From Annulohypoxylon bovei var. microspora (lineage: Eukaryota > Ascomycota > Sordariomycetes > Xylariales > Hypoxylaceae): 64,000 nt of DNA. The notes beneath the pieces were generated by a model. It ran no database searches. It was not told the DNA's origin and saw only the letters and a list, made by a program, of their open reading frames with translations. Both the position numbers and the translations under genes were made by a program. The stretch covers positions 186,001 through 250,000 of the forward strand of contig MU405215.1 in the NCBI GenBank assembly GCA_022836615.1, in the 5' to 3' direction. Shown here piece by piece: positions 34,576 through 46,233 of the stretch (the first letter of the stretch is position 1; each line of letters opens with the position of its first letter).

Positions 34576-36309
34576 CTACTGAGGATACGAATAAATTGGA
34601 TGTTGACTTCTAGGACACACAACAGCCACATTGCCTAGCTGGCATTGAATCATCCCAGATAAGGCGGCACTTCGCGAGATTACTAGCCAGCTAATAGTAG
34701 TTAGTAGGACAATATTGAAATTATTAGGCTTTTGTAACTTACGGGTTGGAGGGTGCATCGCTTGCATTCAATACCGTGCTGCCGGCGCACTCATTCATGG
34801 AATTCCAGGTATTCTTAATGGAACTCACGATGTAATCGTTCTTAAAGATCTCCCCGGCTAGCACCAGGAACTATTCAATATGTTAGCCATGATAATAAGA
34901 AAAGCTATGCCTGGTTTCTTCTCTTTTGAGTTATATACTGACTTTTGGGGATGTATTGGTGGCTTGACTGGTTGTTATAACGTGAGCTGCAACCAGAGAG
35001 TTAATCACGGGGACAATTGAATTGTGAATGTCTCGCAGCTCAGTTCTAAAGAAGTAAGTAGAAAATCCCAAGCTAATTCAAATCATAGATGAGTATCTTA
35101 CTGGTCAAATGTTATGTTAGTAGCTCGACGACCGGTTTCGACCCGTACAATCCAGGCGGCTTGAGGGCTACTGGGTTCCGATACCTTCATATGCATATCC
35201 CACTATAGTCTCGTTGATTAGTTTCACCTCAGATAAAAGTAGAAAAAGAAAAGTAGCACTCACAGAAGCCATTAGCTCGTCAATCGCCCCGCTAGACATT
35301 GCGTTCCACCTCTTGTCGCCAATTTTATCCCTCACTTGGTCTTTGAAGCGATCGCGAAGGATCAAAGGACCGGAAAATTCAGCTACCAAGTAGGCAGGTA
35401 AGTAAACATCACCAACGATGGGGTTATGTAGCACATACTTCTATCCGACAAGGCCTTAAAGGCGAACCCAGGAATTGATGCGTCCACACCATAGGTAATG
35501 ATGTTGCTAGAAAGAGTCAATAGCTGATGAAATTTATAAACCTTGAAAATAATAGGGTAGACTTACGTCGTTCCCGCGTCAACTGACAAAACAGTAAATA
35601 CATCACCCACATCTATACTTGCTAGACATGAAGGGCCACGGAAGGTTGCTAGAGCAATTGCACCTAACTCCGGGATCACGGAGATGGTGATTTTCCCAGA
35701 CGGACGATTATGCTTGATTAAGGAGTTTTCCACCGTTTGGCGTAGCATGATTGTAGTCTCAGTGTTCCAGCCACCTGGTGATGTGAAAACAACGTGAATT
35801 GGAGTTTTGGAGAAGACAGCGGCGGTCAATCGCTTCTCAATCTGCCCGGTAACATGGTAGTAGAGACGTCCTAAATAGTCTAGTACAACATCCTGGGGGT
35901 TTTTGCCCTGTTCGTCACATTGACGGAACGCGATGTCGAAGTTAGAGCAATATCCACGGTCAGGGGGCACATGGAGCCGGTTTAGGAGGAGTAGTGGCAG
36001 GCACTGGATTGACTGAGCATCTTCTGGAGTACTATAACCCCAAGTGACATCACCGGTCGAGTCGTAGTAGATTCTTGAGGGCACCATAGAACGCGTGCGA
36101 TTGGTGAATCCAGTTTTGGCACAGGGCCATTGGCTGATCCAATCCAGCGGACGCTTGATTCCAGTATTATCGCACGTAAGCCACGAAACTTTAGTGTTCC
36201 TAAGTGATTGAAGAAAAGGGATGTGATTAGTAATTAGATGCTTCAAGCGTATCCATGGTTGGTGTACTTACGAGACTCCAAAGTGGATACCGATTACCAC
36301 GCGAGCCAT
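34576..36309 (-). CDS. Divergent Hsp70-like (actin-like ATPase) protein
   Basis: Eight exons (36309-36272, 36199-35567, 35506-35439, 35382-35264, 35202-35102, 35045-34943, 34870-34743, 34690-34576) keep one frame and give 434 aa. The fold is recognisable by an N-terminal IGIHFGVSNTKVSW (usually IGIDFGTT), VFTSPGGW, a second phosphate region SVDAGTTNIITYGV (usually DAGGGTxD), FLVLAGEIFKNDYI (usually LVGGFG) and a final WLVISRSAALSG (usually AVxRGAA). All nucleotide-contact motifs are altered, so ATPase activity is doubtful. The length is shorter than the roughly 550-600 aa of fungal Hsp70-like relatives. One donor (GTCAGT at 34942) is weak. The protein may be neofunctionalised or decaying. Confidence 0.65.
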
Positions 36310-37512
36310 CTTTGCAATCTTCAAAACGAAGTCAGATAAGCTTCGAATGGAAGGTCAAATGGAGGGAAATAAAATAAACTGAGAACTCAAGACGTTAATA
36401 ACTTGATGTGAAATGGTTCACGAGAATGCTTCCCATAGTTCTTGCCTTAGAGGTGGCTTGTTAAGGTGAAAGGCGAGATAGAGGAAATATTTGTGTACAA
36501 GAAATGCCGTAAAGAGGAATGTGCATATGTAGAATACGTGTTTATAAAATTAATTTACATAATTAAGAAACTATGTGGGTTAAATGCGATCTTGGAAATG
36601 ACATCAGTAAGGTAGCGGTTTCCTACACGAGTCGACATCCACCACTGTGGAAAGAACGACTTGGTGTGAGGAACGTGAAACAATGAAATTAGAAGTAGTC
36701 ATATGGGTTGTGCACACGCTCCTTCCCAACATACCAGCAACAGCTGTTGTTAAATTCAGAAAACTTCAGCAGCATCTTGTATGTTCCAAGAGCCCTCCCT
36801 ATGCTTGCCTTCCTCACTAGAGGTACTGATAGGATATATTGGCGGTAGGCCCTAGGTGAAGATCTCAGGGCATACTTCCACGGTGCATTAAAGACAACGC
36901 GGATATGTAAACTGTCATATTCAGCGTATCCCAATTATTTCTCGATTTCCTTCTTGTCATGAAGATGGCATTACAAGGGGTAAAACCCATGTAAACTGAG
37001 GCCTTTGTGCACTGTGAGAAGCTTTGCCTTAATAGCTGAGTGCCCTGCATTATAGCGGTTAACCACTACATCTTAGCGGAGAGATCACTATTAGGCCGCT
37101 TGAGGTACCTACCTGTATTGATTAATTGATTGCTGATCTAATCATTTGGCCTTGCTCTTCGTACACTTCGTACAAAGGAAGCACTTTCTTAATAAGGTAG
37201 GTGGGGTACTGCGCGGCCCGTGCCGTTCTACCCCGGACTGACCATAGCACCGGTACAATAGGTAGATAGGTACATATGTACCTAGAAGAGGAACAATTTT
37301 GGGCAAGGCAATTGCCATTGTCGTTCACCCCGCTGTAGGAGACCGTGTATAAAACATAAAAGCAATATGATCTGCAACTTCGATTTATTTTCGTCAATAA
37401 GGTAAAAGAAGGAATCATTTTTCATTTACAACCTAGTGGATAACGAGTAGAAGTGACTTAACCAAAATCGAATAAGTCTGTAGAGCCTCGATATCTGCTG
37501 AATGTCAAGGAT
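36310..37512. other. Intergenic, 1.2 kb, with a dispersed repeat copy
   Basis: No credible gene. Holds the second copy of the repeat described at 32815-32920. Confidence 0.45.
37036..37135. repeat. Dispersed repeat, copy 2
   Basis: Contains CTGAGTGCCCT, AGCGGTTAACCA, TTAGCGGAGAG, CACTATTA and GATTAATTGATT, in the same order as the copy at 32815-32920. The two copies flank the foldback element and the Hsp70-like gene in direct orientation. Confidence 0.55.
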
Positions 37513-39368
37513 TTACAAAGAACTCGGCTCGGGTACAGTCCAGATTGACTCAAATGGTGATATTGACACCTCGTCGCCGATATGCTGGCACTCTGGAAGC
37601 CCCAAAAAGTTCGACTGTAGTTCCCCACCTTGTAGACTCATGCTTGACCATATTTGTGCATGCACATTTTGAGATATTAGATCAGCATAGGATCCCAATT
37701 GAATCACAGAATCCCGTACGTTTTGAAGTACGATGCGACCTGTCTGTTTCACCATCTCATCCAAATATAGCGTGCCTGTCCTCGTCAACTCTTTGTCGGA
37801 TCTAATAGTTCCGCAATGGGGGTTGAATATGTTGTTAGCTGTCAAAGATATTAAGCTCGAATTGTATCCGCATAACGTCATTCTGTCCAATACGTTGACC
37901 GATTAATTGCTAGACCATGTATGGTAACGTAGGATTATACACACCTGATGAAGAAATTATCACTCGGTATGATGGTTGCGAATAGCCTCATATACCCCCG
38001 GCATTCCTCTAAAAGTATCGGCCATCCCTGCGGCATAGGTGCATGTAAAGCGACTTGTCCCGCAGCGATCTTTTCACTGTAATCTTGAAGGTGTCCTAGC
38101 CATTTAGAGTAGTGAAATGAGTCCCATGCGCTACCAAAGCTGATCAAAGCTCGACATGATAAATGGGTGGCGTAGAGAATACAGAAGTATCTTGACAATA
38201 CAGACCTATTAGTCTGCACCAATATCGAGGGATGAAAATCGGGTGGTATTTGGGAATTCCATTCGTCGAGCATCGTGGAGATTCGTGTGACATTTTGGGC
38301 TCTCTCTTCAGAACTAGAGTTCTGTGCTGACACTGAATAAATACACTCATAGACTTTCCCTTGAATCCTTGCTAGCTCTATACGAGCACGGAAAAAGTTC
38401 ACCTTAGCATGTCCACCAGACGCAAAGATAAACCCCGTGAGGTCATCCTTACTCTCGAGTGGGGGTAGATCCAGGTCAATTTCACTGTCAAGCTGAACCG
38501 GGGCTAGCCTAACATACAAACTGATGTCCCTATCGAGAATATAGGCCATCCAGAAGACCCGGGTCTGCTGTAAGGCCGCGGTCGGACCTAGGTGCTCGGA
38601 GCTTTTCCTGCTATGAAACCCGAGTCTATGAGCTAGACGTAGAGCTGTAGCAATCAAAACCAAGGCCGGCCTTAAATCATCTGCGGTCCAAAATAAAATG
38701 ACCATTCCAAGAAGAACCTGGACGTTGACCAAAGCTGTTTCGCGCATAATTACTTCTGTCAAAACGGATTGAGCATTGTTGAGATAGGTCGCGGTGTTAC
38801 CTATCGGGGTTAGGTCACCTGGACGGCCAGTGTGGCAGGCAAGGGCGAGAACAACATTGATCATCGCCCAAATGACTGGATCTCTTGAATGCGGATTCTG
38901 ATACCAGCTCTTTACCGTCTGTAATAATGTCCCTGGATGAAATAGAGGGAGGACAGAGTTGAAAGTAGCAATGTAACACTCGACCACGGGCATAACTTCC
39001 TGGTATGAGGGTAGTTCTAGGATGGGTAGATTCGAAGCTTGGCTAGCTAGTCCGACGAACTCTCCACTGACGAATGGCGGTATCGAATTTGGGACATCTT
39101 TCTCGGAACCCGAGAGTCTTTCAAGTCTCTCGACCTTTTCCAAGACTGTACTCAGTTGACCCTCAAGAGTTTTAACTCGGGACTGCAATGAGTCTTCTCG
39201 AAGCTGTCGTTGAATAGTGGCCTGCTTCCGTGACGGCGTCTTCCTACTAACTGCCTGGAAGGTGCAGTTGGAGTCGTAAACCATACAGGGAGAGCAGCGA
39301 GGTGTTTGACCGTCACATTTAATTTTCTTGCGGTAGCAGAGATCGCAAGCCTTGCGTGGTAGTTCCAT
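37513..39368 (-). CDS. Zn(II)2Cys6 transcription factor with fungal_trans domain
   Basis: Two exons (39368-37945 and 37882-37513; GTGTGT donor, GGACAG acceptor) encode 597 aa. Residues 8-36 form the binuclear zinc cluster (CX2CX6CX6CX2CX6C; CDLCYRKKIKCDGQTPRC). A linker and coiled coil follow (LEGQLSTVLEKVERLERL), allowing dimer binding, and then the middle homology region (VECYIATFNSVLPLFHPG onward, with RLAHRLGFH and FWMAYILDRDISL). The gene is divergent to an MFS drug-type transporter, the common layout for a regulator controlling its neighbour. A CGG-N5-CCG palindrome in the shared region fits dimeric binding. The inducer is unknown. Confidence 0.9.
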
Positions 39369-40103
39369 GTTAACAACAGTCCAAGTCTTTATATGTGAGG
39401 GGGGTTAGGGTTAGCATCCTCCTAAATTGATCAGTCTTGAGCTGCGGGGTATGTTCTTAAGGGCACCTAGGTAATGCCACTGGGACAATACATGCTACAA
39501 GTGAGCCGTAGAGAATCTGAGAATGGAGGGGTATATATTTCCCATCTACAGAAAGAGGGTGAAGGTTAGGAATAACGATTAGAAGTCAAAATAAACGAAT
39601 GGGTTCCGCGGAGGCTCCGTTGACAAATATGGATCGAGATTGAGTGGGGCGGAAGTTCCGCTGACAAATTTATATGTGCGCTATTAACACAGCGCTAGTA
39701 CAGGTTTAATTCTTGTGGTCGTGATTTTAGCGCTTAGTTCAAGTCTTTTGGTTCCCCAACCAGTAGAGCTTCCCATCCCCCTGGGGTGACGCCCAAAGCC
39801 CCCTACCCCGTAGAGGCAGCGCAAGGAATGCTTGATCACGAAATTATATAATTCTGGAGCGTCGTGTTATAAATGTTTCTACCGACTAACTAATCTAAGT
39901 AATTGTCGTCTACAATGCTTACAATCAGTCCCACTAATGGTACGTATACATATTTAGGAATTGAGAATAAATACCTATATATAAAGATACCGGTAGGTAG
40001 GTAACCTAGATCCAAGTTCCTTTTCTTCCTAACTAGCAGGCAAAACATTCTTTCATCTGGTAACATCTACGATTATCAAAATCTTCCCTCCAACGGCTGC
40101 GCT
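39369..40103. promoter_or_regulatory. Shared regulator/transporter promoter region
   Basis: A 735-bp region between divergent start codons. It contains GCGGAAGTTCCGC (39649-39661), and two related 3'-flanking stretches, TCCGTTGACAAAT and TCCGCTGACAAAT, about 40 bp apart. A TAGGTAGG microrepeat lies near 39992-40008. Confidence 0.55.
39649..39661. promoter_or_regulatory. CGG-N5-CCG palindrome, candidate Zn2Cys6 operator
   Basis: The perfect 13-bp palindrome GCGGAAGTTCCGC contains inverted CGG triplets separated by 5 bp, the kind of site bound by Zn2Cys6 dimers. It lies between a Zn2Cys6 gene and the transporter gene it probably controls. Binding is inference. Confidence 0.5.
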
Positions 40104-41843
40104 ATGTCGAATGAACAGCAGTTGAATTCCGTGGACAGCATGTCGCCCAATCGACCAGACAGCCACCATTCTCAAGTGACAGCCCAAGAAGACCCAAGCC
40201 ACCGAGGTCGAGATATTGAGAGAGAGGAGAGGGCTAAACAGGAATTACGGGATGGGTCATCATCTCCCACAGGGCAACAGGACAAGGGCAGGACGATACG
40301 TGGATTTCGTTGGCTCATCATTTGCGTCTCGCTCTACCTTACTTGCGCTCTCTACGGCCTCGACACAACAATTGCAGCAGATGTCCAGGGTCCGATGGTT
40401 CAAGACCTAGGTCATGTCGAGCAGCTCGCTTGGGTTGGAGCCGGCTTTCCTTTGGGTTCCGTTTGCGTTATTCTCTTGCTCGGCACTTTTTACAAAAACT
40501 TCAACACGAAGTGGAACTTCATTACGACCGCTGTGCTCTTCGAGGCCGGCTCAGCACTTTGTGGCGCTGCTCCCACCATGAACGCCCTGATTGTCGGTCG
40601 CGTATTTGCTGGTGCTGGAGGTAGTGGCATTTACCTCGGCTCATTGCAGTATTTCGCGGCCATGACAGAGGAAAAGGAACGTGGGTTTTACATGTCCCTT
40701 ATCGGTGTATCCTGGGGCCTTGGTGCTGTCTTGGGACCTGTTATTGGTGGCGCTTTTGCCGTATCTGCCGCAACCTGGCGTTGGGCTTTCTACATCAATT
40801 TGGTCATCGGCGCCCTTTCAGCTCCGGCTCTTCTCTTATATCTTCCCTCTATCCATCCTATACAGGGTGTTAGCATCAGAGACCGGCTTGCGACGATCGA
40901 CTTCGTTGGCTTCATCCTTGGTGCCGGCGTCTGGGTAACCTTTCTCTTGGCTTTTACAATGGCTGGCGGCGAATGGCCATGGAATGATGGACGCACTATT
41001 ACTACCTTTGCTGTATTTGGTGTGGTTCTGGTTGCCTATGTTTTGCAGCAGTACTTTGCCGTCTTCACTACCCCAACCCAGCGCTTATTCCCAGGTCATC
41101 TATTACGCAACCGCACGCAAGTGCTTCTATATATAGTGACGGCAGCTGGTACTACAACTCTTTTCGTCGTCGTTTACTACATCCCTATATATTTCCAGTT
41201 CGTTAATAGCGACCAAGCCCTCATGGCAGCCGTGCGCCTGCTCCCCTTTGTCGTCATTGCTGTCACGGTGAACCTGATCTCGGGATCCTTCCTACACTTC
41301 ATCAAGATATATATGGTCCTTTATGTTATAGCCAGTGTCTTCTTGATAGCAGGAGGAGGTCCATTAGTCGTTTATCTCGACCCCACTTCGACGACAGGTA
41401 CTATCTACGGCTTAACAATACTCATCGCGGTTGGCACCGGTCTATCTATGGTGACCTCCTTCACAGTCGCCTCGCTGACTTTGAAGCCAGAGGACACAGG
41501 CGCCGGGATCAACTTTCAAAGCGTGGCACAGATCGGTGGACAGGTCATCTCGCTCGCAATTGCCGGGCAGATATATCAATCGACTGCTACCAGGAATCTG
41601 TCGATGGCCCTATCCGGTCATGGCTTCTCGGACCAGGAGATTCGAGGCGCAGTAGCAGGAGCGCAGAGCACTTTATTTGAGAAGTTGGATGGGGAACTTC
41701 GGAACAGAGCAATTCAAGCCGTGACCGAGGCAATGCAGATGACCTTTGTGGTAGTCCCCATTGCTGGAGGTGTCATGCTGATTGCCGCATTATGCATGAA
41801 GCGTGAAAAGCTCTTTGGCGAGACTGTCGCTGTCGGCGCTTAG
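40104..41843 (+). CDS. MFS multidrug transporter, 14-helix DHA2 type
   Basis: A single-exon 579-aa protein with a hydrophilic N-terminus of about 65 residues and then some 14 hydrophobic helices. Motifs include LDTTIAADVQGPM in helix 1 (motif D-like), GRVFAGAGGSGIY, and GVSWGLGAVLGPVIGGAF (antiporter motif C) in helix 5. These mark proton-coupled exporters of drugs and secondary metabolites at the plasma membrane. The gene is divergent to a Zn2Cys6 regulator. The substrate is unknown; a link to the halogenase 8 kb away is possible but unproven. Confidence 0.92.
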   Translation: MSNEQQLNSVDSMSPNRPDSHHSQVTAQEDPSHRGRDIEREERAKQELRDGSSSPTGQQDKGRTIRGFRWLIICVSLYLTCALYGLDTTIAADVQGPMVQDLGHVEQLAWVGAGFPLGSVCVILLLGTFYKNFNTKWNFITTAVLFEAGSALCGAAPTMNALIVGRVFAGAGGSGIYLGSLQYFAAMTEEKERGFYMSLIGVSWGLGAVLGPVIGGAFAVSAATWRWAFYINLVIGALSAPALLLYLPSIHPIQGVSIRDRLATIDFVGFILGAGVWVTFLLAFTMAGGEWPWNDGRTITTFAVFGVVLVAYVLQQYFAVFTTPTQRLFPGHLLRNRTQVLLYIVTAAGTTTLFVVVYYIPIYFQFVNSDQALMAAVRLLPFVVIAVTVNLISGSFLHFIKIYMVLYVIASVFLIAGGGPLVVYLDPTSTTGTIYGLTILIAVGTGLSMVTSFTVASLTLKPEDTGAGINFQSVAQIGGQVISLAIAGQIYQSTATRNLSMALSGHGFSDQEIRGAVAGAQSTLFEKLDGELRNRAIQAVTEAMQMTFVVVPIAGGVMLIAALCMKREKLFGETVAVGA

Positions 41844-42111
41844 AAAGGCTCAAGTTCAACGTTGGGTACAAGAGGGATTGTGTGTCTGTCTCTAGGCAAT
41901 TTATTTATAAACAGCAGCAATATATCAGCTCGTATCATGTAGGAAAGCACACACATGGCAGCATTTTTCTTTTTTTTAATTAGGGGTGATGGAATAGCAT
42001 TCGCAAATACCCCTTGACACATCTTTCATCAATTTACATTCAAAGATATCGCTTTTAGCAAGTAATAATTGAGCCCTTAGCTCACCTTTCTAATTTAAAC
42101 TATCTACTTCA

Positions 42112-44990
42112 CTACTCCGAATAAGAATCCTCCAAAATACCAGCAGGCCCGCTAACCGGTCCATCAACAAGCCTAATAACGGCCAAGAGCCAAGTCTCAT
42201 TGTCCTCCAGGCGATCCAGATCTCCGCCCCACCGCAGCATGCTAGCGAGCCAGCGGTAGTCACCCAGACCGGGAGAGTACTCTGTCCCATTAGGCAAGGT
42301 CGCGGTAACTCCCGTTCCGGAGGGCCAGTTAAACGTCGACGGGGACAGAAGCTCGGTGGAGTTGACCAGCGTGCCGTAAGACGGAAACCCGAATATTGAT
42401 GTCGTCGGAACCGTAGTCGAGGGCCAATACTCGTGGGTCTCAGCCGGGTCGAAACCGTACAGGTCAGGCGTGATGCTGATATTCGCTGGGACGAGGTCGA
42501 TGCGGTACCCGCGCGTGAACTGCTCGCAGCCGATAAGCGAGCGGTACGGCAGCGACGAGTTCACTTCGAATAAGCCCCTGTTGATCAGCCAGCCCTCGGG
42601 GAATTGGTACGATAGTTGGGGTTGCACGCTGTCGGACGTGTTCACGACATGGAAGTAGGCGGCATTGTACAGAGAAAAGGGGGCCCCTGAGTACGGCACG
42701 CTGAACTCTTCGTCGACGCTAGTCACCCTGATGAAGCCGCCGAAGACGGGCTGCCGTTCGGGCTTCACGCCGGAGCTAGGAGGCAAAATCTTGAATGAGA
42801 TAACAGCAGACTCTCCTGCTGCGATTTCGACGGTCGGGGACTCGAACTCGGCAGATCCGTAGATGGGAAGTTGGTTTTCTTGAGAGAAAATGGGATTGTT
42901 GGGGGGATTGGGTTCAGAATAAGAGGCCCCTTCGTGAGATAGCGTGTATGTTTTAGATTCATTAGAACGGTTCTCGATGGTAATATTTACTGCCCCGTAC
43001 GCAGTGCGAGAGTTATCACCCACGAGGAGTTGTCCCGGAGATACGCGGCTTTGATAAGTTATTGCTTTGTAGACGTTAACTAACCCGGCTCCTTGCTGAA
43101 ATGTTCCCGCAGTCATGGTGTCATTCCATACCCACTTAATCGGGCTCGAGGTTGACTGTAGGAGTGATAGAATTTCTGCGACAGATAATTCCGGGAACCG
43201 AGATCTGATCAGAGCATAGCAACCGCTTATAAACGGGGTTGCCATTGAAGTGCCTGAAAGGATAGTGTAGTAGCCTTGATCTCCTAGCGGCCAAGTAGAA
43301 AGAATTTCGCTACCAGGTGCTGAGATTTGAGGTTTCAAATCGTAGGTCAAGTAGCTGGGCCCGAAGCTCGAGTAATAGTCCATCTTGCCACCAACGAACC
43401 GCGGAGGGCTGGAATACGAGGAGTCGTTGAAATATAGCTTGTACTGATCCGATCCAGTGATATTCATATTCGCAAGGAGCTTAGTGCTATCGTTCGCGTT
43501 GACAGCTATATACTGGACAGAGCCATCGCCGAAGAAACCTGTTGATGCCATCTCGTAGTCTACATTATAGGGGTTCGATGTATCCACATAAAGTCCCATT
43601 ATATAATGTACACTAGGATTTGAGCAACACCCTCTCGCGCCTGTGTACCGACATTTATCGGTCACTGGAAAAGCAATAATAGTTGAGTTAAGCTTTCCTT
43701 GGCTTTCTAAGAGCGAAATAGCCTCGTTCCAGTCACTAGAGCTGGAGCAGCCGTCATCGACTAGGTAGACCTCTAGACCTTCGGGAAACTCGATGGGCCA
43801 CAACGATGCATATTGAAGCGCAACACCTTGAGAGTCAGTGAGCGTGTAGACAAGTGGGAAACTTTTGCTCGCAACTGAGCCGATTGATATTACAGTGGGG
43901 AGCTCAGCAGGGGTTGCGGTGCGATACAGTTGAGGGTCATACTTGCTTTCAGATCCAGAATTTCCTTGTGCAATAATGACGGCGATGCCTGAATCCACGA
44001 GACGAGTGGCAACCTTCATTAATGGATCATCCCGATCTTGCCATGATTCTTGGATACTTAGCGACATGCTTATGACATCCACATCATCCGCCTGCGCTCG
44101 AAGCATCGCCGCCATAACGCGGTCTGTCGTCTCGCCGTTCGTGGAACAGTCAAACACTCTATAAATGTACAATGTCGCTTCTGGGGCAACCCCCGTTATG
44201 TTCAACGTTCTATTTCCATCGGAAAGTGGATTCATACCGACAATCCCTAACGCATATGTCAACTCAATTGATCTTGAAGAGACACGTGCTTGATATATAC
44301 TATACCTGCAACATGTGTTCCATGACCTCCGCCATAGCACGTGGTGAGAAAATCATCACTTTCAACTGCCGTTCCATTGTCGGCTAGCCAAGACCAACCT
44401 CCGGCGATTTTAAAACCAGGACCGACTCCACCACCCAGTGCCGGGTGACGATAGTCGACACCGGTATCAATGATGCCTACTTTCACACCCTTGCCCTTGA
44501 TTCCGAGCTGGTGAAGTTTGTCTACACCGGCCATTTCAAGAGTCGAAGCGAGGTTCCCGTCTGGCTTTGGCAAGACCAAAGGCATCGCAGGCGGATCCTC
44601 GTACGATTGAAGAGGGTCTCCTGAAATTGTCCAGTCTTCTAAGACTTCCGGGTCCGATAAGAACATCTCATACACAGGATTCACCGACAAGACCCCAGGA
44701 ATTCCGCTGAGATTAGCCGAAACGGCTTCTGAATCGTCATCTCCAGAGACTCGAATCGACAAGCCAACGTAAATACCTGGCGAACGATATTCTTGTGCCA
44801 TCGTGTAGTTGAAGGGCAATGCGGATGCGTGTTTATGGTATTCCGCCTGCTGATCCAAGTCCCTCGGATAAATGCTGTCTTCCGCCGTATTATCGGCCAG
44901 CTCAATGATGAAGGCCCCATCGACGAGCTTTGAATCTCTAGCAGCAGAAACTAAGAAACAGGTAACAGCAAAAATAAGAAGTCGCAGCAT
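42112..44990 (-). CDS. Secreted subtilisin-like serine protease (S8A, minor extracellular protease type)
   Basis: Two exons (44990-44306 and 44246-42112) encode 939 aa. The ATG at 44990 is preferred; upstream in-frame codons lack ATG. A signal peptide (MLRLLIFAVTCFLVSAA) is followed by an I9-like propeptide (GAFIIEL to about 110). The catalytic triad is visible: Asp175 in VGIIDTGVDYRHP, His223 in GHGTHVAG (its codon just before the intron) and Ser562 in LSGTSMATPF. An insertion between His and Ser corresponds to a PA-like domain. The C-terminal part is an Fn3-like domain and further beta-rich sequence with many N-glycosylation sites. It should degrade proteins outside the cell. The 3' end converges on the MFS gene. 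Confidence 0.92.
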
Positions 44991-45618
44991 GTCTACGCCC
45001 AAGTCAATATTTAGAATTTGTTTAAATTGAAGGTAATTCTACAGCCATGGTACAGAATAGGGAGCTTTATAATCACGGTTCTACTTTAGCCTATAATGTA
45101 TAGCCATACGCGAATCCTCTAAACTTTCCGACATGCATTCTGCGGAAATTTTCGATATTTCACAATACTTAACTAAAGGGCAACTAGCATTGGAATCATA
45201 TATTATGCCGATTCATACCTTGACATGCGTAGCGGAACTGAAAGAAATATTTTATTGCATACTAGAAACTTGGAGGTTCTCAAGAATCCCCCTGAGAACA
45301 AAGAATGAGTAATGATCAGATTATATCAACTCCTTATAATTTGAAGAACAATATTATTGTTTATATCGAATATGTAATCAATTGTTTCCCAACGAGGACT
45401 CGAGAAACGAACAATACAGTTGTCTTATGTACCGCGCTTCAAGGATATAAGGAGAGCAGTTCCACGCACGGTCGAAAAAATCGGATTCATCACAACACCC
45501 AGGAAATTTAAACATTCCAGCCTCAATTAGAAATACATACTTAGTCACCCTAAATTCTACAAACTCACGAATCAATTTTACTTTATCTAAAAAAGATTTA
45601 ATAACTAGGTAGGTAACA
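44991..45618. other. Intergenic, divergent promoters
   Basis: AT-rich region between the protease (leftward) and the Pro/Gly-rich protein (rightward). No long gene; a TAGGTAGGTAA microrepeat directly precedes the ATG at 45619. Confidence 0.4.
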
Positions 45619-46233
45619 ATGTCCGCACGCGAGTCTGTTCCCCCTCCCCCATATGTGGCCGAGCGTCCTGCGCCTGTTGCGAGACCCGCAGGATCTCCCC
45701 CACGAGTGGTTGGTCTCCATGCGCCTGTTATGGGACCTGGAGGTATCCCTCCCCAAGTGGCTGGCCCTGTGGTGAATGCTGCGGGACCCGGAGGTTTTCC
45801 CCCACGCATGGCTGGTTCGTTTCCGCCTGTTGCCGGACCCGGGGGCCTTCACCCACATATGGCTGGCCCTCTTGGACCTCCTCCCCAAGGTCCCCCTCCG
45901 CCTCCGAGATTAGCGGTTGGCGGGGGATCGCACCATTCGAGTCGCTATTCGCGGCACGGAGTGCCCGCCGGGCAATTCGGTTACCATGCGGACCGCCACA
46001 CCACTGGAGCGATGGCGGCTCATGGCATTGTTTTCAACATTGAGAGGATAGGTAGTATTACCTATAATCATTATGAAAGCAACGCTATTGGTAGAGTCCC
46101 GAGTGTAGCACCCGGGAGCAATACACCCTCTATTGCAACTCGTGCAGTAGGTGCGTGGGTGGAACGTGTGGCGGAGGCTATGCCTTATGGCATGCCTCAC
46201 CGCAATCCGACCCCTCCACCCCGGCCCAGGTGA
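45619..46233 (+). CDS. Pro/Gly-rich repeat protein, unrecognised
   Basis: A single 204-aa exon. The first half consists of imperfect repeats of about 12-14 residues built on PPxxxGPGG and VAGP (for example GPGGIPPQVAGP, GPGGFPPRMAGS, GPGGLHPHMAGP), ending in a polyproline run. The second half is His/Ser/Arg-rich and non-repetitive (GSHHSSRYSRHG, then FNIERIGSITYNHYESNAIG). There is no signal peptide, so an intracellular, disordered scaffold-like protein is plausible. The repeats also keep the antisense frame open, so the gene call rests on the ATG context and the non-repeat tail. Function unknown. Confidence 0.5.
   Translation: MSARESVPPPPYVAERPAPVARPAGSPPRVVGLHAPVMGPGGIPPQVAGPVVNAAGPGGFPPRMAGSFPPVAGPGGLHPHMAGPLGPPPQGPPPPPRLAVGGGSHHSSRYSRHGVPAGQFGYHADRHTTGAMAAHGIVFNIERIGSITYNHYESNAIGRVPSVAPGSNTPSIATRAVGAWVERVAEAMPYGMPHRNPTPPPRPR

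Noticed and set aside
42112..46233. Fungal RiPP cluster made of repeat protein, protease and halogenase
   Set aside because: The repeat protein lacks a signal peptide and Kex2-spaced cores, and no DUF3328/UstY-type or tyrosinase gene is present.
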